Assembly (NCBI RefSeq): GCF_000832985.1
Contig: NZ_CP009920.1
Coordinates: forward strand, 2,784,501 to 2,848,500
Direction of reading: 5' to 3'
Source: Priestia megaterium NBRC 15308 = ATCC 14581
GTDB lineage: Bacteria > Bacillota > Bacilli > Bacillales > Bacillaceae_H
DNA: 64,000 nt
Shown: positions 56,660 through 62,805 of the stretch, in pieces
How the letters are laid out: every line of letters begins with the position of its first letter
Position numbering within the stretch: position 1 is the stretch's first letter
Position numbers and translations under genes: made by a program
The notes under the pieces: model-generated
The model's database searches: none
What the model saw: only the letters and a program-made list of their open reading frames with translations
What the model was told of the DNA's origin: nothing

Positions 56660-56995
56660 AAAGAGGCTGGGACAAAATTATTTTAGCTGAAGTGAAAAAC
56701 GAACCATTGATCAAAATATTTGATTAGTGGTTCGTTTTTTTGTTGTCTTGAAAATTAGTTTCATCTGTTTAGCTCTCTCTAGCAGTTGATGGGAGGGCAA
56801 GACGAAGACTCCTGCGGGAAAATCGGAACAGGGGAGACCCCGCAGGAGCGCAAGCGACAAGGAGGCTCATCGGCCGCCCGCAGAAAGCGAAGTCTTGCAT
56901 GGAAGTCAACTGCGGTGTAATAAGCGGTTCAGCTCATGTGTCCCATTTGTGCGTCTTTAGATTGAATTAATTTCGTTATGTCTCAACCTCTTTTA
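56660..56995 (+). repeat. Dispersed intergenic repeat, copy A (full length)
   Basis: About 336 bp with imperfectly inverted ends, AGAGGCTGGGACAAAA and TGTCTCAACCTCTTTT. Parts in order: hairpin plus T7 (56698-56741), a GC-rich block at about 56798-56906 in which CTCCTGCGGG pairs with CCCGCAGGAG and GCAAGAC with GTCTTGC, CTGCGGTGTAATAAGCGG, TGTCCCATTT and TCTTTAGATTGA. The GC-rich block resembles a repeat I recall from many Bacillaceae genomes. It holds no open frame worth calling. Confidence 0.85.
56698..56741 (+). terminator. Terminator hairpin inside repeat copy A
   Basis: AACGAACCA / TGGTTCGTT outer stem with an inner TGATCA / TGATTA pairing and seven Ts. It can end yjbQ transcription. Confidence 0.82.
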
Positions 56996-57137
56996 TTGTG
57001 TTTTCTCAAATGCTGGAAATAAAAGTACAGCGCTGCTTTTGGTGTTAAAAAGGCTACCGCAAAAAAATAAACAAGTTTTTCCGTGTTCAAGCATACATTT
57101 TTAAAAGAACGATAACAAGCAATTGGAGGTATGCTTC

Positions 57138-57650
57138 ATGACTAACTCAAAATCTAAGTCAGAAGAAAACGAGCCGCTAATGTACATTGTCCAGCCAAAC
57201 GCTACGCAAAATCAGCGTTCTATGCAATATTATTTTAGTTCAAAACAGCAAGACAATAAAGGAATAGAGAAAGAGCACGTGTTAAAAGAAGAGCCCAGCT
57301 TTTCTTCCATTCAAGAAGTCAAAGAGCCTGACGTAGAAAAAGTGGAAGAGATTAAGCAAGAAAAAGAGGAAGAGCGTTCAATTGTTCCCGTGGATATACC
57401 GCAATCAGAGACTAAAAAGCCAAATAAAATGTTTCAGTCTATGACGATTAAAGAAAAAGTTGATTTTCTATGCAGTTTCCCGCCTCATATGTCTCAGCCA
57501 ATTTGTGAAATTACGTGTCAAAACCAAAAATATATAGGAACAATTTTAGAATTAAAAGAAGGAAGTTTATACGTGAGCGTTCCTCCTAATAAAGAGAAAA
57601 CAGTATTGACATTTCATGATATTCAGACCATATCTATCATTAAAATTTAA
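57138..57650 (+). CDS. cotO: Spore coat protein CotO
   Basis: A 170-aa protein with a polar, low-complexity Glu/Lys-rich N-terminal two-thirds and a conserved C-terminal domain (MTIKEKVDFLCSFPPHMSQPICEITCQNQKYIGTI). This is the layout of CotO (YjbX), a morphogenetic outer-coat protein in B. subtilis (227 aa there, so shorter here). ATG at 57138 follows TTGGAGG; the frame from 57123 is rejected. The tenA-thi, fabI and cotZYXWV genes of this part of B. subtilis are absent between yjbQ and yjcA. SigK control is expected, but I found no clean box. Confidence 0.82.
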   Translation: MTNSKSKSEENEPLMYIVQPNATQNQRSMQYYFSSKQQDNKGIEKEHVLKEEPSFSSIQEVKEPDVEKVEEIKQEKEEERSIVPVDIPQSETKKPNKMFQSMTIKEKVDFLCSFPPHMSQPICEITCQNQKYIGTILELKEGSLYVSVPPNKEKTVLTFHDIQTISIIKI

Positions 57651-57658
57651 GTAACTCT

Positions 57659-57697
57659 AAAAGCTAACAGTGAAGAAGCACGTTAGCTTTTATTTTC
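57659..57697 (+). terminator. Terminator of cotO
   Basis: AAAAGCTAAC / GTTAGCTTTT stem, 13-base loop, then TATTTTC. Confidence 0.8.
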
Positions 57698-57727
57698 ATA
57701 AGTTTGTGAATGCACGGAGGAATGAAA

Positions 57728-58063
57728 ATGACATGGATTTATCTAACATTATTTGTCTTTGCAACATTTCGACTTACTCGTCTAATTGTTTTTGATAAAA
57801 TCACAGCGTTTATTCGTAAACCGTTTCATAAAATTGTAGAAGATCAAGATGAACAAGGAAATACGGTAACTTATCTAGAGATAAAAGGGAAAGGACTGCA
57901 AATGTGGATTGGAGAGCTGCTCAGCTGTTATTGGTGTACGGGCATATGGTGTGCGGTAGGGATTTATTTTAGTTATGTAGCGTTCCCGCATATTGCTATT
58001 CCTATCATTACAATCTTAGCTATTGCAGGATGTGCAGGAATTATAGAATCATTTATGAAATAA
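57728..58063 (+). CDS. yjcA: DUF1360 sporulation membrane protein (YjcA)
   Basis: A 111-aa protein with an N-terminal helix (WIYLTLFVFATFRLTRLIVF), a central polar part and two C-terminal helices. The motif LSCYWCTGIWCAVGIY is the DUF1360 hallmark (C-x-x-C). The function is unknown; the B. subtilis gene is sporulation-expressed. ATG at 57728 lies 7 bases after GGAGG; the earlier ATG at 57710 lacks a ribosome site. Confidence 0.88.
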   Translation: MTWIYLTLFVFATFRLTRLIVFDKITAFIRKPFHKIVEDQDEQGNTVTYLEIKGKGLQMWIGELLSCYWCTGIWCAVGIYFSYVAFPHIAIPIITILAIAGCAGIIESFMK

Positions 58064-58074
58064 ATGGACGAGTT

Positions 58075-58107
58075 AAAAGACATATTGAACATCAATATGT
58101 CTTTTAA
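58075..58107. terminator. Bidirectional terminator yjcA / hypothetical coiled-coil gene
   Basis: AAAAGACATATTGA / TCAATATGTCTTTT 14-bp stem with a 3-base ACA-type loop. Confidence 0.92.
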
Positions 58108-58110
58108 TAA

Positions 58111-58944
58111 TTAAGGGAAATTTAGCACTACTTTATTAAAAAAAGGGATGCCTTCTTGCCACTCTTCGCTATAAAAAAAGCCTTCTAGAATAAATGAAGT
58201 CGTATCGGAGGACAGCGGAATGACTACTTGAAAAGAGTCAAATAGTAATTTGTCTTTTGGCTTTAATACATTTTGCTTAATAGGTTTGATCCAATATTCA
58301 CCGTCATTTTGAATTTTTTCGTTCCATTTTGGATGAGCATAGCGCCATTCTAAAGAAGAAGAGGGGATACTGGAAACTTCAATGTCTTTTTCATCAATGA
58401 TCTTCCCGCTTAATATAGCCGAAGCAGTGGGTTTCATTTTTAAGCAAAGCACCGGAGAGCGTAAAGTACTGCTCGTTTGATTTTGAATAATTACGTTGCC
58501 GAATATCATCAGCTCGCTTTCATCTTGTTCCGGCAGCAGTATAGAATGTTGAAAGAAACAGAGGATATCACTCTTTTCGAACCTTTCCACAGGTTTTTCC
58601 ACAATTTTTTCGATTACTTTTTCCACAATCTTTTCTTCAATAACGGGCTGTTTTCTCGAGGCTTTTTCCCGAAATGCTTCTGCAATAATTTTTTGTTCAG
58701 AAAGCTCGTTTCTTAGTAAATCCAGCTCTTTTTCTAATCCTTCAATTTCTACTTCTTTTTCAGATGTAGAAAGCGTCTCAGCGTGCTTTTTCTTCCAAAA
58801 CGATGTATTTTCTTTTTCTCGTTCCAAAGCTCGTTCATAGCTTTTTAATTGGTTTTGTACGTGCCGAATTTCCGATTTATAGTGAATGAGCTTTTGTTTT
58901 AATTGAGTTAAATCATCTTTAGGGGAAGGGGAGTTACGACTCAT
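58111..58944 (-). CDS. Hypothetical coiled-coil protein with C-terminal beta domain
   Basis: I do not recognise this 277-aa protein. Residues about 10-105 form a long charged coiled coil (LIHYKSEIRHVQNQLKSYER, then EIEGLEKELDLLRNELSEQK), followed by a repetitive linker built of V/I-EKIVEK units (EEKIVEKVIEKIVEKPVERF). The last 140 residues look like beta strands (SELMIFGNVIIQNQTSSTLR, LLFDSFQVVIPLSSDTTSF). There is no signal peptide. AAAGGAG stands before the ATG. Its location between yjcA and likely coat genes suggests a spore structural role, which is inference. Confidence 0.72.
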   Translation of the reverse strand: MSRNSPSPKDDLTQLKQKLIHYKSEIRHVQNQLKSYERALEREKENTSFWKKKHAETLSTSEKEVEIEGLEKELDLLRNELSEQKIIAEAFREKASRKQPVIEEKIVEKVIEKIVEKPVERFEKSDILCFFQHSILLPEQDESELMIFGNVIIQNQTSSTLRSPVLCLKMKPTASAILSGKIIDEKDIEVSSIPSSSLEWRYAHPKWNEKIQNDGEYWIKPIKQNVLKPKDKLLFDSFQVVIPLSSDTTSFILEGFFYSEEWQEGIPFFNKVVLNFP

Positions 58945-59082
58945 CTAGTAGTCTCCTTTCCTGCTGAGCTATGAATTAAGTTTGTAAACCTGAGCTGCCC
59001 ACAGCAGTTTTATTTATATGTATGCACAAAGCTTGTAAACGATGAAAAAAGAGGAGAAATATTCTCCTCTGATGGTATCTAA

Positions 59083-59826
59083 TTAATCAAAATCTGTTTC
59101 AAAAGAACTTTCGTAGCTGCTACTTTCCTCACAATCATCGTGATGGTGACGTCTTCCTGGGAAAATCGCTTCACATTGAGGTGGATATTCAACAGGTGCG
59201 CAACCGCTAGCTGCATCTATAATTTCAGGGCGAGGGTAGCAGAAGCTGCCTTCCACTTCAATTTTAACATCTTTTTCGATTTGTACACTGAAACATAACA
59301 CGAGCTCAAAGCTTAACAGCTGTAAGTCACAGTGTGACAATCTGATAGAACCGCCGGATCCTTCAAAAGAATCAAGGTGAACAACTGGCTCTGTGCCTTC
59401 TGGAGCACAAAGGTAAAACGTTTGATGTGTCTTCCATGGAATATTACAAGAAATAATTTCATGATGTTTGTGATGACCACCTAAATCCATTAACTTAATC
59501 TTGTAGAACCCACTGATCGACAATCTAACTTCATGAAGAATAACCACTTCTCCATCCGGTAACACGATTTTTCTAGCGCGGCGACCACCGTGTGGCACAA
59601 GTTCAATTACTTTATCCAGTGCATCTTCATCTGAAGGATCCACAGGTTTACCGTCACTATCTGTTAAAATAATTTCTACTTCTACGTCATGCCCTAAATC
59701 TTTAAGTGCTTCTTCTTCAAATAATGAAGTGTCATTCGTAAAGATTTGTGGTAAAACAACTTGACGTCTAACCCAGTCGTACACTTTAGGCACGCGGATA
59801 CATAATGATTCAAAAAGTTCTCCCAT
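59083..59826 (-). CDS. Putative spore-surface protein (uncharacterised)
   Basis: A 247-aa protein with a KVYDWVRRQVVLPQIF N-terminal motif, a long middle predicted to be beta-strand (EVEIILTDSDGKPVDPSDEDALDKVIELVPHGGRRARKIVLPDG, and later SFELVLCFSVQIEKDVKIEVEGSFCYPR), several cysteines, and a His/Asp/Ser-rich tail (RRHHHDDCEESSSYESS). I cannot name a family with confidence; the composition suits coat or exosporium proteins. A consensus SigK promoter lies upstream, which supports late mother-cell expression. GGAGG lies 8 bases before the ATG. Confidence 0.76.
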   Translation of the reverse strand: MGELFESLCIRVPKVYDWVRRQVVLPQIFTNDTSLFEEEALKDLGHDVEVEIILTDSDGKPVDPSDEDALDKVIELVPHGGRRARKIVLPDGEVVILHEVRLSISGFYKIKLMDLGGHHKHHEIISCNIPWKTHQTFYLCAPEGTEPVVHLDSFEGSGGSIRLSHCDLQLLSFELVLCFSVQIEKDVKIEVEGSFCYPRPEIIDAASGCAPVEYPPQCEAIFPGRRHHHDDCEESSSYESSFETDFD

Positions 59827-59891
59827 TTTTAAACCTCCTAATTGTAATTGTCCTTCCTTTACGCTTTTCGTTACTAGGTATCGGACTACTA

Positions 59892-59918
59892 TAGTGTATG
59901 AATGACCTGCTTTTATGT
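59892..59918 (-). promoter_or_regulatory. SigK-type promoter of the putative spore-surface gene
   Basis: On the minus strand AC (59917-59918), 16-base spacer, CATACACTA (59892-59900), matching the SigK consensus AC-N16/17-CATANNNTA fully. It lies 66 bases upstream of the ATG. Confidence 0.72.
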
Positions 59919-60087
59919 TCCTTAGTAAAAGCGGAATTTATCGGAATAAATTCTAGTTGGAGCGAGCATAAAAAATGAAGGAAATAATAAACTCAATTAC
60001 AGCATATTCATGTTAATAAAAAGTGTTATTCATCTTTAACTGATTTTTTAGAAGTAGTGGGTTATTTATAATGGAGGAGTGAAGGGC

Positions 60088-60474
60088 ATGAGTGAGGAAA
60101 AAACAAAACAATATATTGCTTCATTGAAGTCAGAACTGGCTTTTTATAAAGAAGAATATCAAAAATTCAAGCATCAAGAATTTGAACATGAAGATATTAA
60201 GGAAGAGTTAGCGGAATTAAAGCAAAAGCATGAAGAAGAAAAAAGGAAACTAGAGGAAAAAATAGATTGGCTTAAAGCATGTGTTAATGAACAAAAATCA
60301 AAAACCGAACAGTCCATTGTACAGTACAATCATGAAGCACAAGGAACCATTCAAGAGCTGCAAAAACGGCTGCGTGAAGTGACAGAGCAAAAGGGAGGAG
60401 AAAGATCAAGAGTAAGAAAGCCAAAAAACAGCACGGATTTATTTTTGTCCATGCAGCGCAAAATGGACAAATAA
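60088..60474 (+). CDS. Hypothetical coiled-coil protein
   Basis: A 128-aa, almost wholly helical, highly charged protein (YIASLKSELAFYKEEYQKFK to EIQELQKRL-type heptads) with a basic C-terminus ending KNSTDLFLSMQRKMDK. I do not recognise a family. The ATG at 60088 follows GGAGGAGTGAAGG; an upstream GTG at 60079 overlaps that site. It could be a spore structural or cell-morphology factor by location only. Confidence 0.66.
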   Translation: MSEEKTKQYIASLKSELAFYKEEYQKFKHQEFEHEDIKEELAELKQKHEEEKRKLEEKIDWLKACVNEQKSKTEQSIVQYNHEAQGTIQELQKRLREVTEQKGGERSRVRKPKNSTDLFLSMQRKMDK

Positions 60475-60542
60475 GATAGAACGTCTTTCTTTAGTCCTGA
60501 ATATAATGTTATAGATAGGATGCTGTGAAAAGGAGGGAAAAC

Positions 60543-60719
60543 ATGATGTATTATCATTATAATTATAATCCTAATCAATACCCTCAGCCCCTGCCTTATC
60601 ATCCACAACCAATGACAAAACAATCGGTAAAGAAAGGGCAGTCTATTCCTAAGCCAGTCCAGTACCCTTCTCCAAAACAAGGTGGTTGCGGCTGTGGTTC
60701 AAAGTTACCAAAGCGATAA
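60543..60719 (+). CDS. Small Tyr/Pro/Gln-rich protein with CGCG tail
   Basis: A 58-aa protein: an N-terminal half MMYYHYNYNPNQYPQPLPYH, then a Lys/Gln/Pro-rich part, and the end GGCGCGSKLPKR. This composition is typical of small spore-coat proteins that can be cross-linked through Tyr or Cys, but I cannot name a family. ATG at 60543 follows AAGGAGGG; the longer frame from 60525 is rejected. A terminator follows. Confidence 0.7.
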   Translation: MMYYHYNYNPNQYPQPLPYHPQPMTKQSVKKGQSIPKPVQYPSPKQGGCGCGSKLPKR

Positions 60720-60726
60720 GCAATAG

Positions 60727-60757
60727 AAGCATTGTCACTCGGACAATGCTTTTTTAC
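60727..60757 (+). terminator. Terminator after the Tyr-rich gene
   Basis: AAGCATTGTC / GACAATGCTT stem, 5-base loop, T-run. Confidence 0.9.
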
Positions 60758-60780
60758 ATAGAGTGTAGAGAGGTGTAGAG

Positions 60781-60960
60781 ATGCCGGATTTTTTCAATGA
60801 ATTTGAACGTTTTTTTGAACAGCATATGATGGGAGAACATCGAAAGAGAATGAAAGAAGTAGAAAAAGAAGAAAAGCAGATGGAACAGCAAGAGAGGAAA
60901 CTGCAGCAAAATGTAAAAAGACTTGATGAGCAAGATGCTGAAGATCCGTTTGGACAATGA
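60781..60960 (+). CDS. Small charged helical protein
   Basis: A 59-aa protein starting MPDFFNEFERFFEQHMMGEHR and continuing as a Glu/Lys/Gln helix, ending DAEDPFGQ. I do not recognise it. The ribosome site AGAGGTGTAG lies before the ATG. It is in the same direction as its neighbours, after a terminator and before the YjcZ-type gene. Codon use looks like its neighbours. Confidence 0.6.
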   Translation: MPDFFNEFERFFEQHMMGEHRKRMKEVEKEEKQMEQQERKLQQNVKRLDEQDAEDPFGQ

Positions 60961-60989
60961 AATTTAATGTACACAGTTGAAAAGCCCAT

Positions 60990-61017
60990 ACAAAATCATT
61001 TGAGTGAACATACAGTA
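60990..61017 (+). promoter_or_regulatory. SigK-type promoter of the yjcZ-like gene
   Basis: AC (60990-60991), 17-base spacer, CATACAGTA (61009-61017), matching AC-N16/17-CATANNNTA. It lies 31 bases upstream of the ATG. Confidence 0.65.
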
Positions 61018-61047
61018 TAGAGAGTAAAACAGAGGGGGTGTAATATT

Positions 61048-61170
61048 ATGGGCTGCGGATTTGGCTACGGTGGTTGTGGTTACGGTGGTGGCTACGGCGG
61101 TGGTTTTGCGTTAATCGTTGTATTATTCATTCTATTAATTATTGTTGGTTGTGTTTGTTTTTACAATTAA
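61048..61170 (+). CDS. YjcZ-family sporulation micro-protein
   Basis: A 40-aa protein: [20 protein letters not shown] followed by one transmembrane helix ([17 protein letters not shown]) and FYN. This Gly/Tyr-rich plus C-terminal helix layout is the YjcZ/sporulation membrane-peptide family, often expressed late in sporulation in Bacillus. AGAGGGGGTG lies 8 bases before the ATG. The SigK-type promoter just upstream supports this. Confidence 0.88.
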   Translation: MGCGFGYGGCGYGGGYGGGFALIVVLFILLIIVGCVCFYN

Positions 61171-61193
61171 TCCCTTCTATGAATAAGGCACCG

Positions 61194-61232
61194 AAAAGTG
61201 CGGGTGAAGTTTCACTCGCACTTTATTTTTTT
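61194..61232 (+). terminator. Terminator of the yjcZ-like gene
   Basis: AAAGTGCGGGTGA / TCACTCGCACTTT stem (one mismatch) and a T-run. Confidence 0.88.
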
Positions 61233-61248
61233 ATTAAATGTAAAGGGC

Positions 61249-61276
61249 ACCATCTAGGCACATGGTGCATACGATG
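61249..61276 (+). promoter_or_regulatory. SigK-like promoter of spoVIF
   Basis: AC (61249-61250), 17-base spacer, CATACGATG (61268-61276), 8 of 9 at the -10. The spacer contains a 7-bp inverted repeat and an ATCTAGGCACAT segment resembling the GerE box RWWTRGGYNNYY (about 10 of 12). Confidence 0.55.
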
Positions 61277-61303
61277 AAGTATAAATAAAGGAGGTCATGC
61301 AAA

Positions 61304-61561
61304 ATGGATAATAATATGTTTAAAAATATAGAAAAGAAAACAGGCGTTAATATGAAGGATATTTTTGAACTTGCGAATTCTGTACAAAATGCTAATTTTA
61401 AAGATGAGCAAACGGTGCGTAATATTGTGAAGCGAGTAGCACAAATTGCGAATAAGCCAATTTCAAAACAAAAAGAAGAACAAATTGTTAAGGCGATTGC
61501 AAACAATAATCAATCCATTGATTTTGCGACCATCGCTAAAATGCTAAATGAGAAAAAATAA
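61304..61561 (+). CDS. spoVIF: Stage VI sporulation protein F (YjcC)
   Basis: An 85-aa protein (FKNIEKKTGVNMKDIFELANSVQNANFKDEQTVRNIVKRVAQIANKPISKQKEEQIVKAI) that I recognise as SpoVIF, needed for normal coat assembly and spore resistance in B. subtilis. It is all-helical, without membrane segments. AAAGGAGG lies before the ATG at 61304. B. subtilis order yjcA, yjcC (spoVIF), yjcD is kept here, with small genes and an M48 peptidase in between. Confidence 0.93.
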   Translation: MDNNMFKNIEKKTGVNMKDIFELANSVQNANFKDEQTVRNIVKRVAQIANKPISKQKEEQIVKAIANNNQSIDFATIAKMLNEKK

Positions 61562-61577
61562 TTCAATGTTTTTATAT

Positions 61578-61606
61578 AAAGCCCTGACGTGTCAGGGCTT
61601 TTTTCT
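61578..61606. terminator. Terminator of spoVIF
   Basis: AAAGCCCTGAC / GTCAGGGCTTT stem, GT loop, T-run; it stands between convergent genes. Confidence 0.92.
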
Positions 61607-61608
61607 AT

Positions 61609-62397
61609 TTATGCAATTTCATTTGTTTGAAATGCGTTAGAATCAAGATCAAACAGTTCCGGATGCTGTGCTAAGTAATTAATTTCTTTAATACGATGAG
61701 CGAGAGGGGGATGAGTTGAAGTAGCTTGAGTCAACCACATAAAAAAACCTTTTTCCTGTGAGTGCGTATGAACAAATTCCTTCTGATTTACTTTTTTATT
61801 TAGACAATGGCCAACCGCAAGTATAGTGAGTGCTTGAGTGGCAGCTTTTGCATCACCAATCGCAACGGAAGCTATGCGATCACACGTATATTCACAGGCC
61901 CTAGAGTAAGCTTTTCCTAAAAAAGGAACCCAAAGAGCAGGTAGAATAAGTGAGTGGTAGAGTGTATGCTTACGTTTGATATGAACTAATTCGTGGGCAA
62001 TAATAAAAGAAAGTTCTTTTTCTTGATTATCTTCAATCATTTCAACAATGTCGGAGTATAAAACAACAAAGTGACGTCCAAAAAAACGTGTAGCAAACGC
62101 GTTTAACAAGCCGCCTGATTGAACAATATAAATATCGGGCAGCTCTAAATCCAGCTCTGAAGATAGATGTTTTGCCTGATGATAAGTGTGCGGGAACTGC
62201 TTCTCTGTCAATCTAACTCCATTATTGCGAATTTGAGCAATAGAGAAACCGTGGAGTATAAATGTAATTAAAAAACCGATTACAAGATAAATAATACCAA
62301 CGAATGAAATAATTAAAAAGAAATAGGTTAATAAGCTAATAACCATACACAGAATGAAAAAAATCTTTTCATTTTCATGAATAAGCTTTGCGTTCAA
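61609..62397 (-). CDS. M48-family membrane metallopeptidase (HtpX/YhfN-like)
   Basis: A 262-aa integral membrane protein: two N-terminal helices (FFILCMVISLLTYFFLIISFVGIIYLVIGFLITFIL, about 13-48), a GGLLNAFATRFFGRHFVVLYSD segment, and the zinc motif HELVH at 135-139 (FIIAHELVHIKRKH). The third ligand is in SRACEYTCDRIAS (Glu near 173). It probably takes part in membrane-protein quality control. The start is TTG behind AGGGGG. It is smaller than HtpX (about 290 aa) and not in the B. subtilis order here. Confidence 0.88.
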   Translation of the reverse strand: MNAKLIHENEKIFFILCMVISLLTYFFLIISFVGIIYLVIGFLITFILHGFSIAQIRNNGVRLTEKQFPHTYHQAKHLSSELDLELPDIYIVQSGGLLNAFATRFFGRHFVVLYSDIVEMIEDNQEKELSFIIAHELVHIKRKHTLYHSLILPALWVPFLGKAYSRACEYTCDRIASVAIGDAKAATQALTILAVGHCLNKKVNQKEFVHTHSQEKGFFMWLTQATSTHPPLAHRIKEINYLAQHPELFDLDSNAFQTNEIA

Positions 62398-62537
62398 TAA
62401 TGGAGCCCCCTAAAATATAGTAGTACAGTACATAACGTAGTGTAACGCATCCACTTATGAATATCTACCTCTTAGTGGAATATTTGGTTAATAATAGATG
62501 ATGAGAATATTAGTTATGGACGCTAGCATGAAGTAAG

Positions 62538-62802
62538 AAAAAGAGGTTGAAACATAACTACAGGAATCAAATTTAAAGACAAGCAATCTGGATTGCTTGC
62601 TCGACCGCTGTTGCTTGCCGTGCAAGACTTCGCTTTCCGCGGGCGGCCGATGAGCCCGCAGGAGTCTTCGCCTTGTCCTCCAACCAACAGCTAGAAGCAC
62701 CTGCGTTCACCATGATTATAAAAAACACGAACTATTTATCCGTTTATGATAGATAGTTCGTGTTGCAATTTAATGAAACTACTTTTGTCCCAGCCTGTTT
62801 TT
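62538..62802 (-). repeat. Dispersed intergenic repeat, copy B
   Basis: Reverse orientation. Read on the minus strand it begins ACAGGCTGGGACAAAAGTAG, has a hairpin ACACGAACTAT / ATAGTTCGTGT plus T-run (around 62716-62764), the CTTCTAGCTGTTG and GAAGACTCCTGCGGG blocks, GCTCATCGGCCGCCCGCGG, AAGCGAAGTCTTGC, and ends GTTTCAACCTCTTTT. Compared with copy A it lacks the segment between the two CTGCGGG/GCAGGAG arms. It starts 3 bases after the helicase stop. Confidence 0.85.
62716..62766 (-). terminator. Terminator hairpin inside repeat copy B
   Basis: On the minus strand AACACGAACTAT / ATAGTTCGTGTT with inner pairing, then TTTTTTAT. It can terminate the helicase transcript. Confidence 0.78.
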
Positions 62803-62805
62803 CCT

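Noticed and set aside
56798-56906. GC-rich block considered as a horizontally acquired gene or tRNA-like element.
   Set aside because: It has no open frame or tRNA features and recurs in part in copy B, so it is part of the dispersed repeat.
60735-60989. Two minus-strand frames (84 and 67 codons) antisense to the small charged gene at 60781.
   Set aside because: Ser/Cys/Phe-rich composition is the expected antisense image of a Glu/Lys-rich gene, and the plus-strand frame has a ribosome site.
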